In this document: piece after piece, positions 23,538 through 31,974 of the stretch
Numbering within the stretch: the first letter of the stretch is position 1
Layout of the letters: every line of letters begins with the position of its first letter
Assembly: GCA_910580015.1 (NCBI GenBank)
Contig: CAJTVT010000008.1
Location: 29,491 to 75,007, forward strand
Source of the DNA: an uncultured Lachnospiraceae bacterium
GTDB lineage: Bacteria > Bacillota > Clostridia > Lachnospirales > Lachnospiraceae
Direction: 5' to 3'
Length of the DNA stretch: 45,517 bases
Translations under genes and position numbers: made by a program
Notes under the pieces: model-generated
What the model was told of the DNA's origin: nothing
What the model saw: only the letters and a program-made list of their open reading frames with translations
The model's database searches: none

Positions 23538-24623
23538 TTATCTGGCAGCGCATTCTGTTAAGTTTCGTTCAATCTTTTGAATCATATAATTCTCCTCCTT
23601 TATTCTGGAAGCATACTTATTGTCAATTTGGGCGACGTCTGCAAACAATTTTTCTATACGTCCTTTATGTTCCCGATTCACTTTTATAAGATTATCCGCA
23701 TATGCATTAATCCCCTTGATCGCCAAGTTTACAAACAGCCTGGAAAACCACTCATATGGAGCAAATTGATTCCAACCATTCAAATTTCCAATATTGCAGT
23801 TATTAATTTTGTTGATTGCCCCCATCAAGATATTATATACTTTTTGGGAAAAATCATGGATTTCTCCAGTTTTGGCCTGGTAATTCTGTGTTCCTTTTGT
23901 TACGTTAATACTCCTTACTTTACTGTCAATTTTTGACCAAAGGGAAGTGACATCAACATCTACATCCTTAAAACAACATAATTTGATCACTGGCAAAAGT
24001 ATATTTTTCAAAAATACGTCGTTGTTCTCGTCGTTCAATTGTAATTTTGCATAATTAATAATATCTTTCAGTTTTACAGAGATATTCAAAACTTCAAAAT
24101 TCTTATCTAATATATTCAACCCTATCGTATCCAGCAATTGGTCAATATCCTCTGCGTCAAGATCATATTCATCCATAAATTTTGCCAGATAAGCTATAAT
24201 GATCGCCAAAGTATCTGGATCTGATAATATAAAATCCACAACTTCTTGCATTGGTACTTTATCTCCAACACAGACCATTGATAACAATTGTGATAAATAA
24301 CTGATAATCATTTTTTTATCTTCATTATCTGCCTGATTCATTACAAATATGGTAAAATCATGAAGCATACGAATCGAATCATCCTCGTCCACAATCACGA
24401 AAATCGGATTCCCATCACTGTCCAGGATAAGGTTCTCCCCACTGTCCGCCTTAAAAAATGAATTAGGGCTATGATGCTGTCCCACATTTTCTACATTAAA
24501 ACCCTGACAATATATCTGCTGGGAATTTGGAATTGGAAACATCAGCGCATGTACATAATCTGTGCTAAGGGAGTAATTTTTGATATTTCCTGCTCTTTTG
24601 TGAATTTCCGCCCAGTTTTTCAT
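23538..24623 (-). CDS. Unknown protein of the T7SS block, 361 residues
   Basis: I do not recognise this protein. There is no signal peptide. An N-terminal region of mixed structure (1-95, including NLILDSDGNPIFVIVDEDD, a beta-hairpin-like stretch) is followed by a mostly helical acidic middle (95-215; DEYDLDAEDIDQLLDTIG) and a helical C-terminus with Asn- and Lys-rich segments (300-361). The ribosome binding site at 24623 is weak, so translation may be low or coupled. It sits between the WXG100 gene and the effector-partner genes, so a secreted substrate or a specificity factor is possible. Neither can be shown. Confidence 0.6.
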   Translation of the reverse strand: MKNWAEIHKRAGNIKNYSLSTDYVHALMFPIPNSQQIYCQGFNVENVGQHHSPNSFFKADSGENLILDSDGNPIFVIVDEDDSIRMLHDFTIFVMNQADNEDKKMIISYLSQLLSMVCVGDKVPMQEVVDFILSDPDTLAIIIAYLAKFMDEYDLDAEDIDQLLDTIGLNILDKNFEVLNISVKLKDIINYAKLQLNDENNDVFLKNILLPVIKLCCFKDVDVDVTSLWSKIDSKVRSINVTKGTQNYQAKTGEIHDFSQKVYNILMGAINKINNCNIGNLNGWNQFAPYEWFSRLFVNLAIKGINAYADNLIKVNREHKGRIEKLFADVAQIDNKYASRIKEENYMIQKIERNLTECAAR

Positions 24624-24721
24624 TCTGCTTTAAATACCGAATCATAGAGGCCCACTCTTTTGTGCTTATACTCCCTATTTCGCTGCTCTTTTGTTCCAGC
24701 TCCTTTTACTCTCGCCCAATG

Positions 24722-24745
24722 GGCAGCAGCCCTTAGGCCGCTGCC
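24722..24745 (-). promoter_or_regulatory. Stable hairpin just after the WXG100 gene
   Basis: On the - strand GGCAGCGGCC (24745-24736) pairs with GGCTGCTGCC (24731-24722), 10 bp with one G-T pair around a 4-nt loop. It begins 20 nt after the WXG100 stop codon. No T-run follows, so it is not a standard terminator; it may stabilise the 3' end of the WXG100 message or reduce read-through into the downstream genes. Confidence 0.5.
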
Positions 24746-24764
24746 TCTCTTGGCCTTTCCAGAA

Positions 24765-25058
24765 CTATGACCGAAACTGATTTGCAATATTCTGGTCTGT
24801 CTCTTCCACAATCTGAGCCGTTGACTTCAATGCCTGAGATATCTCATCAATAAGCTCTTTTGCTTTTACAAAACCTGGACGGAGCTGTGCAAACTTCTCT
24901 GCATATGCCCGACTGGCATTTCCTTCCCATTCCCCCTGCAATTGTCTTAACAGATTATCCATCTTCGTAATAATTTCCTGAAGCTTCTGCCCCTCTGCAG
25001 TATACTCGCCAGCTCTTGCACGCATTGTATCCGGCGTCATCCTGATTTGATTTGCCAT
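24765..25058 (-). CDS. esxA: WXG100 protein (EsxA-like), T7SS substrate
   Basis: A 97-residue helical hairpin protein with the family turn GEWEGNASRAY (Trp44-Glu45-Gly46). WXG100 proteins are small secreted substrates that form dimers and are needed for activity of the EssC motor. It has a strong AGGAGG before the start and follows essC after 101 nt. That gap has no clear promoter but is AT-rich. A strong hairpin follows the gene, consistent with separate control of its message level. Confidence 0.92.
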   Translation of the reverse strand: MANQIRMTPDTMRARAGEYTAEGQKLQEIITKMDNLLRQLQGEWEGNASRAYAEKFAQLRPGFVKAKELIDEISQALKSTAQIVEETDQNIANQFRS

Positions 25059-25159
25059 AATTGTTCCTCCTCATATGATAAATATAGTAGTATTTTTTAG
25101 AGTCCCTCTCCAAAGACTTTATCTATGTACAATCGGTTTCCCGAATGAACATTCTTACT

Positions 25160-28100
25160 TCATCCCTCATCTTTTACCAGTTTCACCTTGGTTACTGCAT
25201 TATCTTTTATATAGTACGCGTCTCCCAACTGCAACCGTTTTTTATTTGCTTTCAGTTCCTCATAAGGAACGTCAAATACTTTCAGGTTGTCCAAATCATC
25301 AAAGCATATGATATGCTGCTCCTGTTTGATCATTCTAATTGGTTCTGGCGCGTCGTAAGATACCATTGCGTTTACAAAATCAGAGAAGATAATGCTCACA
25401 TTCAATGCTTTTAGTCTTGTAACAATATCACTATAATGGCTCAGTGCATCCATATCTTCCTGTATTTTCTTTGCAGCATCATTATTCTGGATGATCATCA
25501 TAAGCAACGTGTTATCCGCAGGTTTTTGCTCCTGCATCATTGCAAAATATCGTTCTTCCAGGATTTCATGCCATTCTGTCAATTTTTCTATCACAATCGC
25601 TGGATCCAAAGAATAAGATTCTACAATTTCCATCTGGCTTAAATCCTTATATTTCCTGGTTACATCGTCTATGATTGTAACTCTTACTGGAGATTGCTGT
25701 CGGTTTTGATTTAACCTGCGCAAAACGCTGGAGATAAAATTATAATGTCCTTTCTTTTCCTTACCACACAATCCCATCGCACCCAATACCGCAAAATCCA
25801 TTCTAAAAGGCGTAACTTCATTATAGGAAAGTCCCATAGGCAGACAATAACCTGAACTTTCAGCTCCAAAATCCTCTTCCAGAGTTCTTGTTGTCAGCAT
25901 AGCTGGGATAAATGGTATCCGCTTTGCCCCTTTTCCTGGATATGCCTGACTACATCTTTTTATAAACTCTTTCATGTCATTGGCTCTTTCATATTCTGTC
26001 TCTCCCTGAAACGCCAAATATGTCTGACATTCCAGAATCCGTTTTTCAAGTTCTATCACACATCTGCCAGGCAATTCTTCTGGCTTTAATGTAATATGAT
26101 CAAAGATATTACTATACTCATTGCTGTCATTGCAGTACAACGCAACTTTGTTTGCAAAATTTGCTAGATATTTATAACCAATACCTGAGGTATGTGCATT
26201 GGCGAGAATTACACTGATTCCAACCGCCAGCCCTTCACGGACAATCCCAAGAAATGTGTCATCATTTTCCAAATATAATTCTATTAGAGCAGTCATATTA
26301 TCTACAAAGATATAGATATGAGGAAGATCCCGATTTCCAGCCTCACAATATGCGGTAAATGAACTTACTCCCACAGACACTAACTTCTCTTTCCTGATTA
26401 CGATCTCTTCTTGCAACAGTTTAAACAAATTCTTTAACTTTTCATCCTCAGAGGAGCAAACTACACCTCCCACATGGGGAAGTGAATCAAATCCCTGTAA
26501 CACCATAGACGCAAAATCAAGAATATAAATGTTTGCCTGTGCTGGCGAATATTTTAAAGCAATTTCCCTGATTAACAACTGCAAAAGATTGGTTTTTCCA
26601 TGTTGTGAGGAACCGATAATAAGAGTATTTTTACTATCAAGATCTAAACAGGTTTTTCCTTGGTATTGGTGATCTGGATCATCATAAATTCCAATATCAA
26701 ACATCTTATGTTTGTTAAATTCTTCCTCAGAAAATAGAATATGCTCCTGTAATGATTCCAAGCAGATATTCGATAAATGTTCAATACCTGCTTTTTTACA
26801 ATATGCCTCAACATATCCGACAATGGCCTCAAGCTGGGTTTTTCCAGCACTGTCTTCCTTTTTCTTCTTCTGTTCGAAGATAATGGTTCTTTTTCCTGAA
26901 CGGTCAAGTTTCGCAATTTTAAATTCTTTTAATGAATTGTCCACTGCTTTTTCGCCTGCTCCGCTATAAGCAGACTGAAACAGTTCAAATATCTCATTGT
27001 TCCCCACCTGAAGATAAGCACGGCCCGGTTCTTTTATTTCTGCTGCAAGCGGAGATTTAAGAACTTCATTGCTGTCCTCTGGTCCCTGTACTTTCAGACA
27101 AAGCTTAAATCTAGAATTACTCCATATCTGGTCATCTACCTGGCCAGCAGGCTTTTGAGTGGCAAGTATTAAGTGCACACCAAGGCTTCGCCCAATTCTT
27201 GCAGCAGAAATTAATTCCTTCATAAACTCCGGCTGTTCTGCCTTTAACTCTGCAAACTCATCCACTATGATAATAAGATGTGGTAAAGGTGTGACTACTT
27301 CTCCTGCTTTGTATTTTTTAATATATTTATCAATATGGTTTACTTCTGCATCTGCAAACAGCTTTTGCCTTTTTTGCAGTTCTGCTCTGATTGATTTAAG
27401 CGAACGATCTATTTCTTTACCATCAATATTTGTGATCGCCCCCAACAAATGTGGCAGTTCTTTAAATTGATTTACCATACCACCGCCTTTAAAATCAATA
27501 ATCACAAACGCCACTTCATATGGATGAAAATAAGTTGCAACTGACAATATGTAGGTCTGTAATATCTCTGATTTTCCTGCTCCTGTCGTACCTGCCACAA
27601 GTCCATGAGGGCCATGGGCTTTGTCATGCAGATCTAAATACACAACGCCTGTTTTAGACACCCCAAGTGGAACCGCCATAGACTGGTATGCTTTTGTAGA
27701 ATCCCATCTTTTTTTCAAATCTAAATCTTCGACCCCTAATATGTTAAGGAGCGCAAAGAGATTAATATTTTTTGTCAGACTTCCCTCCAAAGAGATTTCC
27801 TCTGTTTCTACTGCCGTCATTATCTGCGCAACACGATTTATCTCCCGATCGGTGCAAGTATCGTATTGAAATACTACAGTATCTGAGATATCAGCATTAT
27901 TGATCAATTCTGCCCTTTTATCATCCACACAGAATATCATTCTGTCGCATCCCAAAGGAATTTGTCCCTTTTCATCTCCAAAAAACACAAATGTAACCCC
28001 TATTTCCTTGGCCTTGTCCACAAACCTTGAGATTGGATGGCTTGCAAATCCACATTGATCGTAAAAGAATATAATATAATGTTCGCCGTACTCCTCTCTC

Positions 28101-29653
28101 TGCTCTCTATCTGTAAATATATTGTAAAGATATTCAAATACTATCTTTTTACTTTCCTCATCACAGACAATATTTTTGGTTCCATTCATTACGCCATCCA
28201 CATGAGGCAAAAAACGAAAATGATTGACTAGCGCTCCATGTTCTTCTTCCATAATAAAAAATAATTTCACATCAGAATAAAATTGTCTTGCTGTAATATC
28301 CAATACGATTGTCTTCATCAATTCGTAACGATAACTCTCATTTCCAACAATTCCAATTGCGTTCATTTCCCGCAATTTACATACCACAGGCGCATTTTCA
28401 ACCATCTGGTATTCTTCACATATTCTTTGTGGAAAGACTTGTAAATCATCCTCAATCTCCAATTTTTCCTGTTTTTTATAGTTGATCTTTCTAACAGCTT
28501 CAACGTTTCCGGTTCCCAGCCTAACATCCAGAAAGTCATCATCCTCTTTTCTTCTCTCAAACAAACTACTGGAAAATCCTGCCAGATTTCGGACGCTTTC
28601 CTGTTTTGGAATATAAATTTTATTTAAAGTTTCCCGTTCTTCCTCTCTATATTTCTCAATTTCCATTTTTTTCTTTTCAATATATAGATTGTATTTTTCA
28701 ATACGTTCCTGGACATCCTTTTTATATTCCCGTTTTCCCTGAATCACTCCTATAATAGAGGTCACAATGGCCATACCACCAGACACAATACTAAAAATTA
28801 TCATGGCCCCTCCCATAAAAGCCATCACTGCCGTAGCCATAAGCATACCCATTGCTGGAAGCAAATTCATAAGTAAATTATTTTTTGGCTTTTGCGGTTT
28901 CGTTGGGGGATCTAATATCTCAATTTCCTCTTCATTCAATACGATTTTTATTCGAGAGTTTCTCACAAATTTAGGATAATTATTTTGAACCAGATAATCT
29001 TTGTACGAAAGATCATTGATAAGACAATTCTCTGTAATATCCGTCCAAAGTGCACTATTCTTATAGTAAAACATAAAATCTGATACAGATATAAAATCAC
29101 CATTTTTGATGATCTCTCGATTTTCTGCCTTATTTCCATTATGGTATACCCCATAAGATACGTTGATAATATTCAATACCAAACCATCTTTCGATTTAAT
29201 CAACTCAATCTTGTCGTTACGAATATATTTACTTCTCAAGACAATATTATTTTCTTTTCCTGCTCCGATAGATAGTTTTTCCAAATCCTTGATCTGGATT
29301 TTCCTCTCAAAATTCCTTCTTTTACTATCAAAATCAATCATAAAATCTAGACAGAATACATCATGATTGGATTCCTGATATTTAATGAAAATCGTATCGC
29401 CATGCTTCAGTTCCTTGGTGAGCAGTCGTCTTGTATCTCCTACTGTTAAATAGAGATTGTCTGCGCACATCACAGACCATGTTCCATTATTATTTGTAAA
29501 AACAAGCCTTATTTCCTCAAAAAACAAATCCTTATGCAATCTGAAATCACAATCCACCGATGTACCAACACGATATATCTTGGCATCATCTGGCAATTCT
29601 GTTTCCTTGTACAAGTTATGATTTGATATCATGATTTTGTATTTGTTCTCCAT
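25160..29653 (-). CDS. essC: EssC-type FtsK/SpoIIIE ATPase, T7SS motor
   Basis: A 1497-residue membrane ATPase. Residues 1 to about 250 hold two FHA-like modules, 258-304 form two membrane helices, and three ATPase domains follow. The first is complete: GTTGAGKSE (about 688-696) and VDEFAEL (about 796-802), with RSLGVHLILATQKP. The second has a modified P-loop GSSQHGKTN (about 1011-1019). The third (about 1288 on) has only a degenerate loop (GAMGLCGKEKKGH). This is the pattern of EssC in Firmicutes T7SS. It sits at the membrane and drives export of WXG100 and larger effectors. It is encoded 10 nt after yukD. Confidence 0.95.
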   Translation of the reverse strand: MENKYKIMISNHNLYKETELPDDAKIYRVGTSVDCDFRLHKDLFFEEIRLVFTNNNGTWSVMCADNLYLTVGDTRRLLTKELKHGDTIFIKYQESNHDVFCLDFMIDFDSKRRNFERKIQIKDLEKLSIGAGKENNIVLRSKYIRNDKIELIKSKDGLVLNIINVSYGVYHNGNKAENREIIKNGDFISVSDFMFYYKNSALWTDITENCLINDLSYKDYLVQNNYPKFVRNSRIKIVLNEEEIEILDPPTKPQKPKNNLLMNLLPAMGMLMATAVMAFMGGAMIIFSIVSGGMAIVTSIIGVIQGKREYKKDVQERIEKYNLYIEKKKMEIEKYREEERETLNKIYIPKQESVRNLAGFSSSLFERRKEDDDFLDVRLGTGNVEAVRKINYKKQEKLEIEDDLQVFPQRICEEYQMVENAPVVCKLREMNAIGIVGNESYRYELMKTIVLDITARQFYSDVKLFFIMEEEHGALVNHFRFLPHVDGVMNGTKNIVCDEESKKIVFEYLYNIFTDREQREEYGEHYIIFFYDQCGFASHPISRFVDKAKEIGVTFVFFGDEKGQIPLGCDRMIFCVDDKRAELINNADISDTVVFQYDTCTDREINRVAQIMTAVETEEISLEGSLTKNINLFALLNILGVEDLDLKKRWDSTKAYQSMAVPLGVSKTGVVYLDLHDKAHGPHGLVAGTTGAGKSEILQTYILSVATYFHPYEVAFVIIDFKGGGMVNQFKELPHLLGAITNIDGKEIDRSLKSIRAELQKRQKLFADAEVNHIDKYIKKYKAGEVVTPLPHLIIIVDEFAELKAEQPEFMKELISAARIGRSLGVHLILATQKPAGQVDDQIWSNSRFKLCLKVQGPEDSNEVLKSPLAAEIKEPGRAYLQVGNNEIFELFQSAYSGAGEKAVDNSLKEFKIAKLDRSGKRTIIFEQKKKKEDSAGKTQLEAIVGYVEAYCKKAGIEHLSNICLESLQEHILFSEEEFNKHKMFDIGIYDDPDHQYQGKTCLDLDSKNTLIIGSSQHGKTNLLQLLIREIALKYSPAQANIYILDFASMVLQGFDSLPHVGGVVCSSEDEKLKNLFKLLQEEIVIRKEKLVSVGVSSFTAYCEAGNRDLPHIYIFVDNMTALIELYLENDDTFLGIVREGLAVGISVILANAHTSGIGYKYLANFANKVALYCNDSNEYSNIFDHITLKPEELPGRCVIELEKRILECQTYLAFQGETEYERANDMKEFIKRCSQAYPGKGAKRIPFIPAMLTTRTLEEDFGAESSGYCLPMGLSYNEVTPFRMDFAVLGAMGLCGKEKKGHYNFISSVLRRLNQNRQQSPVRVTIIDDVTRKYKDLSQMEIVESYSLDPAIVIEKLTEWHEILEERYFAMMQEQKPADNTLLMMIIQNNDAAKKIQEDMDALSHYSDIVTRLKALNVSIIFSDFVNAMVSYDAPEPIRMIKQEQHIICFDDLDNLKVFDVPYEELKANKKRLQLGDAYYIKDNAVTKVKLVKDEG

Positions 29654-29663
29654 ATAGCAACCC

Positions 29664-29915
29664 CTATTCTGTGAAATTTATAATACTCCCATTCCTAAGT
29701 CCAAATTCTCCAAGCAGCTTATTTCCTCGCATCAATACAATGGGATTTTCTGCCTTTAAATAGCACTGCTTTATGTCAGAGGTATCGACCCCTAAATCAA
29801 AAACCTGATTTAATCCATTTACCAGATCCCTTGTTGTAATATCCAGCGGAATTTCTAAATCCACAGATATATTCCTTTTCAGAATATTAAATATAACCAC
29901 AATTTTATTCTCCAT
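29664..29915 (-). CDS. yukD: YukD/EsaB ubiquitin-like T7SS protein
   Basis: An 83-residue protein with the ubiquitin-like beta-grasp pattern of the YukD/EsaB family (strand IVVIFNILKR, a strand-helix DITTRDLVNGLNQVF, and a final NGSIINF). It is a small cytosolic T7SS component; its mechanism is not settled. It has GGGAGG before the start and lies 9 nt after the ATPase gene and 10 nt before essC. Confidence 0.88.
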   Translation of the reverse strand: MENKIVVIFNILKRNISVDLEIPLDITTRDLVNGLNQVFDLGVDTSDIKQCYLKAENPIVLMRGNKLLGEFGLRNGSIINFTE

Positions 29916-29924
29916 AAGGCCTCC

Positions 29925-30983
29925 CTATAATACCAGATAAGATACCTTCCGAATCCCATCATTCTGTGATAATTCTTCACATTCTACATTTCCGTTTACT
30001 TTAAACTTATCTATATATTCACTCACAGTAAATTTCATCACTATTTCCGGAACAATCAATGCACTATACTCTTCTTTTTCAAAACGATTGCAAATAAACA
30101 CATATTTATCTGACTGAGCCCCATTAATATTTGATATCAATGCATTTGCAGCCTCCACCGCATCCACACTTTGCCCTGTCACCACAATCACCCTATCTGC
30201 CAGATCTAGCAACCTTGTTTTTTCCTCATCAAAGGTACTTTCCGCATCAATCACAATGTAGTCATAATCTCCACTTTTCTTTGCTGATAGTGCAATCTTA
30301 GCATATACAGAATATTTCAATCCCACAGACATCAGAGACGCTTTAAACGCTGGAAGGTAACTGAATATCTCTTTTCGTATGGTATGTTTTAACTCTGCAT
30401 AAATTCGTTCGTTGGGATTGGAAAGTTTTGTATATAGTTCGGGCGACGATAAGGGTGCACAATTCCCAAGCATATGCTGAAAACACTGAAGCCTGCTTGC
30501 ATTGATATAAAGTACACGCTTATAATTTTTGCTTAGGCACGCACTCACTCCCATGGCTATGGTGGTCTTTCCCATTCCTCCATTTGCCGATGTGATAAGA
30601 ATAATCTGTGTCTCCTTTTTGTTCGTATTTTCTATCTTTAGTGTGCTAGCACTTTTTCCCAAAACATGATAAAATATTTCATTGACATTTGTGTATTTCG
30701 CTAATTTATCAATGGTAAGATCCTCTGTACCTCCCTCTTCCAAATGCTCTGTCATTACAAAAACATGGGAGATATTATGCCTTTGCAGAGTGGAATCATA
30801 AAGCTCATCTGAAATAATCAAGATTTCTGCACTCTGGGGTCTGGAAAACAATTCTTCAAAGTATTTTCTTTCTGTTATAATTTCTAACTCTATTTTATTA
30901 AAAAACTCTTTTACAAATTTAAACTGCAGCGCCACAATAAAGCTTATATCTTCATCCACTATCATCACTCTCGGTTTCGGCAT
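29925..30983 (-). CDS. CpaE/MinD-like ATPase in the T7SS block
   Basis: A 352-residue protein. Residues 1 to about 120 look like a receiver-type domain (RVMIVDEDISF at the start, but no conserved Asp-Asp pair in full). Residues 125-340 are a ParA/MinD-family P-loop ATPase with a deviant Walker A reading NGGMGKTT (Asn134 to Thr141), and DYIVIDAES as Walker B. The signature first lysine of this class (KGGxGKT) is Asn here, so dimer-dependent hydrolysis may be altered. This two-domain layout is like CpaE, which places pilus machines. Here it may position the secretion apparatus. It is located 9 nt before yukD. Confidence 0.8.
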   Translation of the reverse strand: MPKPRVMIVDEDISFIVALQFKFVKEFFNKIELEIITERKYFEELFSRPQSAEILIISDELYDSTLQRHNISHVFVMTEHLEEGGTEDLTIDKLAKYTNVNEIFYHVLGKSASTLKIENTNKKETQIILITSANGGMGKTTIAMGVSACLSKNYKRVLYINASRLQCFQHMLGNCAPLSSPELYTKLSNPNERIYAELKHTIRKEIFSYLPAFKASLMSVGLKYSVYAKIALSAKKSGDYDYIVIDAESTFDEEKTRLLDLADRVIVVTGQSVDAVEAANALISNINGAQSDKYVFICNRFEKEEYSALIVPEIVMKFTVSEYIDKFKVNGNVECEELSQNDGIRKVSYLVL

Positions 30984-30997
30984 CCAGACCTCTCTTT

Positions 30998-31915
30998 CTA
31001 CACAATCTGAAAATCACTGTTTGCCAAACGGACAACATCTCCCCTGCGAATCTGGGAGAGCTGCCCTTTTTTCAGCCGAACACGATTCACAAAAGTTCCA
31101 TTTGCACTTCCCTCATCTGAAATATAGAAATTTCCATTTCTTCTGATTATTTTACAGTGCTTTCTGCTGATCATATTATTAAATCCTATGACCCCATCTA
31201 CCAGTTCTGCCTTCTTTCCCAGCAACATTTCATCACGATCAATCACAAGCTCAAAATGCCCTGGCGCATTCATAGCTACCAGCTTTATGCCTCTTGCCGC
31301 GTCAGTCCTCAGAGGATTCTGACGCGACCTTGGAGCATTCGCACGAGGCATTCCGCTACTTCTGGATTTATTGTATACATCTTCTATAGACAAAGAACCA
31401 TTGGTTAAATCCTGAACAAACTGTTGCATACGCCCTGAGGATGTATCTGTCACTTCATGGATTAACTTGACGATACTGGACCGCAATTCACTTTCAAATT
31501 CTGCATAACTGTCAAAAGCTTTTACACTGACTGGCAGATATACCAATTTCACTTTCAATGTGTTTTGTTCCACAAAAATTTTATCCCAGGATAAATCAAT
31601 ACTCTGGCAGGCCAGAAATCCGTTGTTCCTCACCTCAATGATATCTGCGAACAGATTCACGGCGACCGCAATTAAGATATCTGGCGTAATATTCTGAAAC
31701 ATGGAAGACATCGGCCTATAATCATCCGTCACATAATACAAATCCAGTTTTCCATTTCGCGTCATTTTCATGCATTGGATGAAGATTCCATTTGTCTGGC
31801 TCAAAAGCACTTTATAGATAGTCTCTTCAAAATGCGCATTATTTTCTAATATGTACTCAAAATTATTTCCGCAAGAAACCTCTGTCAGCACTCCTTTGTC
31901 TTTCAATATATACAT
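30998..31915 (-). CDS. FHA domain protein 2 of the T7SS block
   Basis: A 305-residue protein: an N-terminal domain (1 to about 180) with a strand-turn pattern ending in LVYLPV, similar in layout to the N-terminal half of FHA protein 1; a basic, Pro/Ser/Arg-rich linker; and a C-terminal FHA domain (about 220-305) with the phosphothreonine-binding motifs ISRKH and SANGTFVN. Three starts are possible. The TTG at 31951 has no ribosome binding site, while the ATG at 31915 (MYILKDKG) has GGGAGAAG at a proper distance, so I chose it. It should bind a Thr-phosphorylated partner, possibly made by the kinase in the same operon. Confidence 0.85.
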   Translation of the reverse strand: MYILKDKGVLTEVSCGNNFEYILENNAHFEETIYKVLLSQTNGIFIQCMKMTRNGKLDLYYVTDDYRPMSSMFQNITPDILIAVAVNLFADIIEVRNNGFLACQSIDLSWDKIFVEQNTLKVKLVYLPVSVKAFDSYAEFESELRSSIVKLIHEVTDTSSGRMQQFVQDLTNGSLSIEDVYNKSRSSGMPRANAPRSRQNPLRTDAARGIKLVAMNAPGHFELVIDRDEMLLGKKAELVDGVIGFNNMISRKHCKIIRRNGNFYISDEGSANGTFVNRVRLKKGQLSQIRRGDVVRLANSDFQIV

Positions 31916-31974
31916 CGCTCTTCTCCCATCCATGATATTTTTTAAATCCAAAATTTACGCTTGTGGAGTAATAA

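Noticed and set aside
24620..24811. A 63-residue - strand frame between the WXG100 gene and the 361-residue gene
   Set aside because: It overlaps the end of the WXG100 gene in another frame, runs through the hairpin and has no ribosome binding site.
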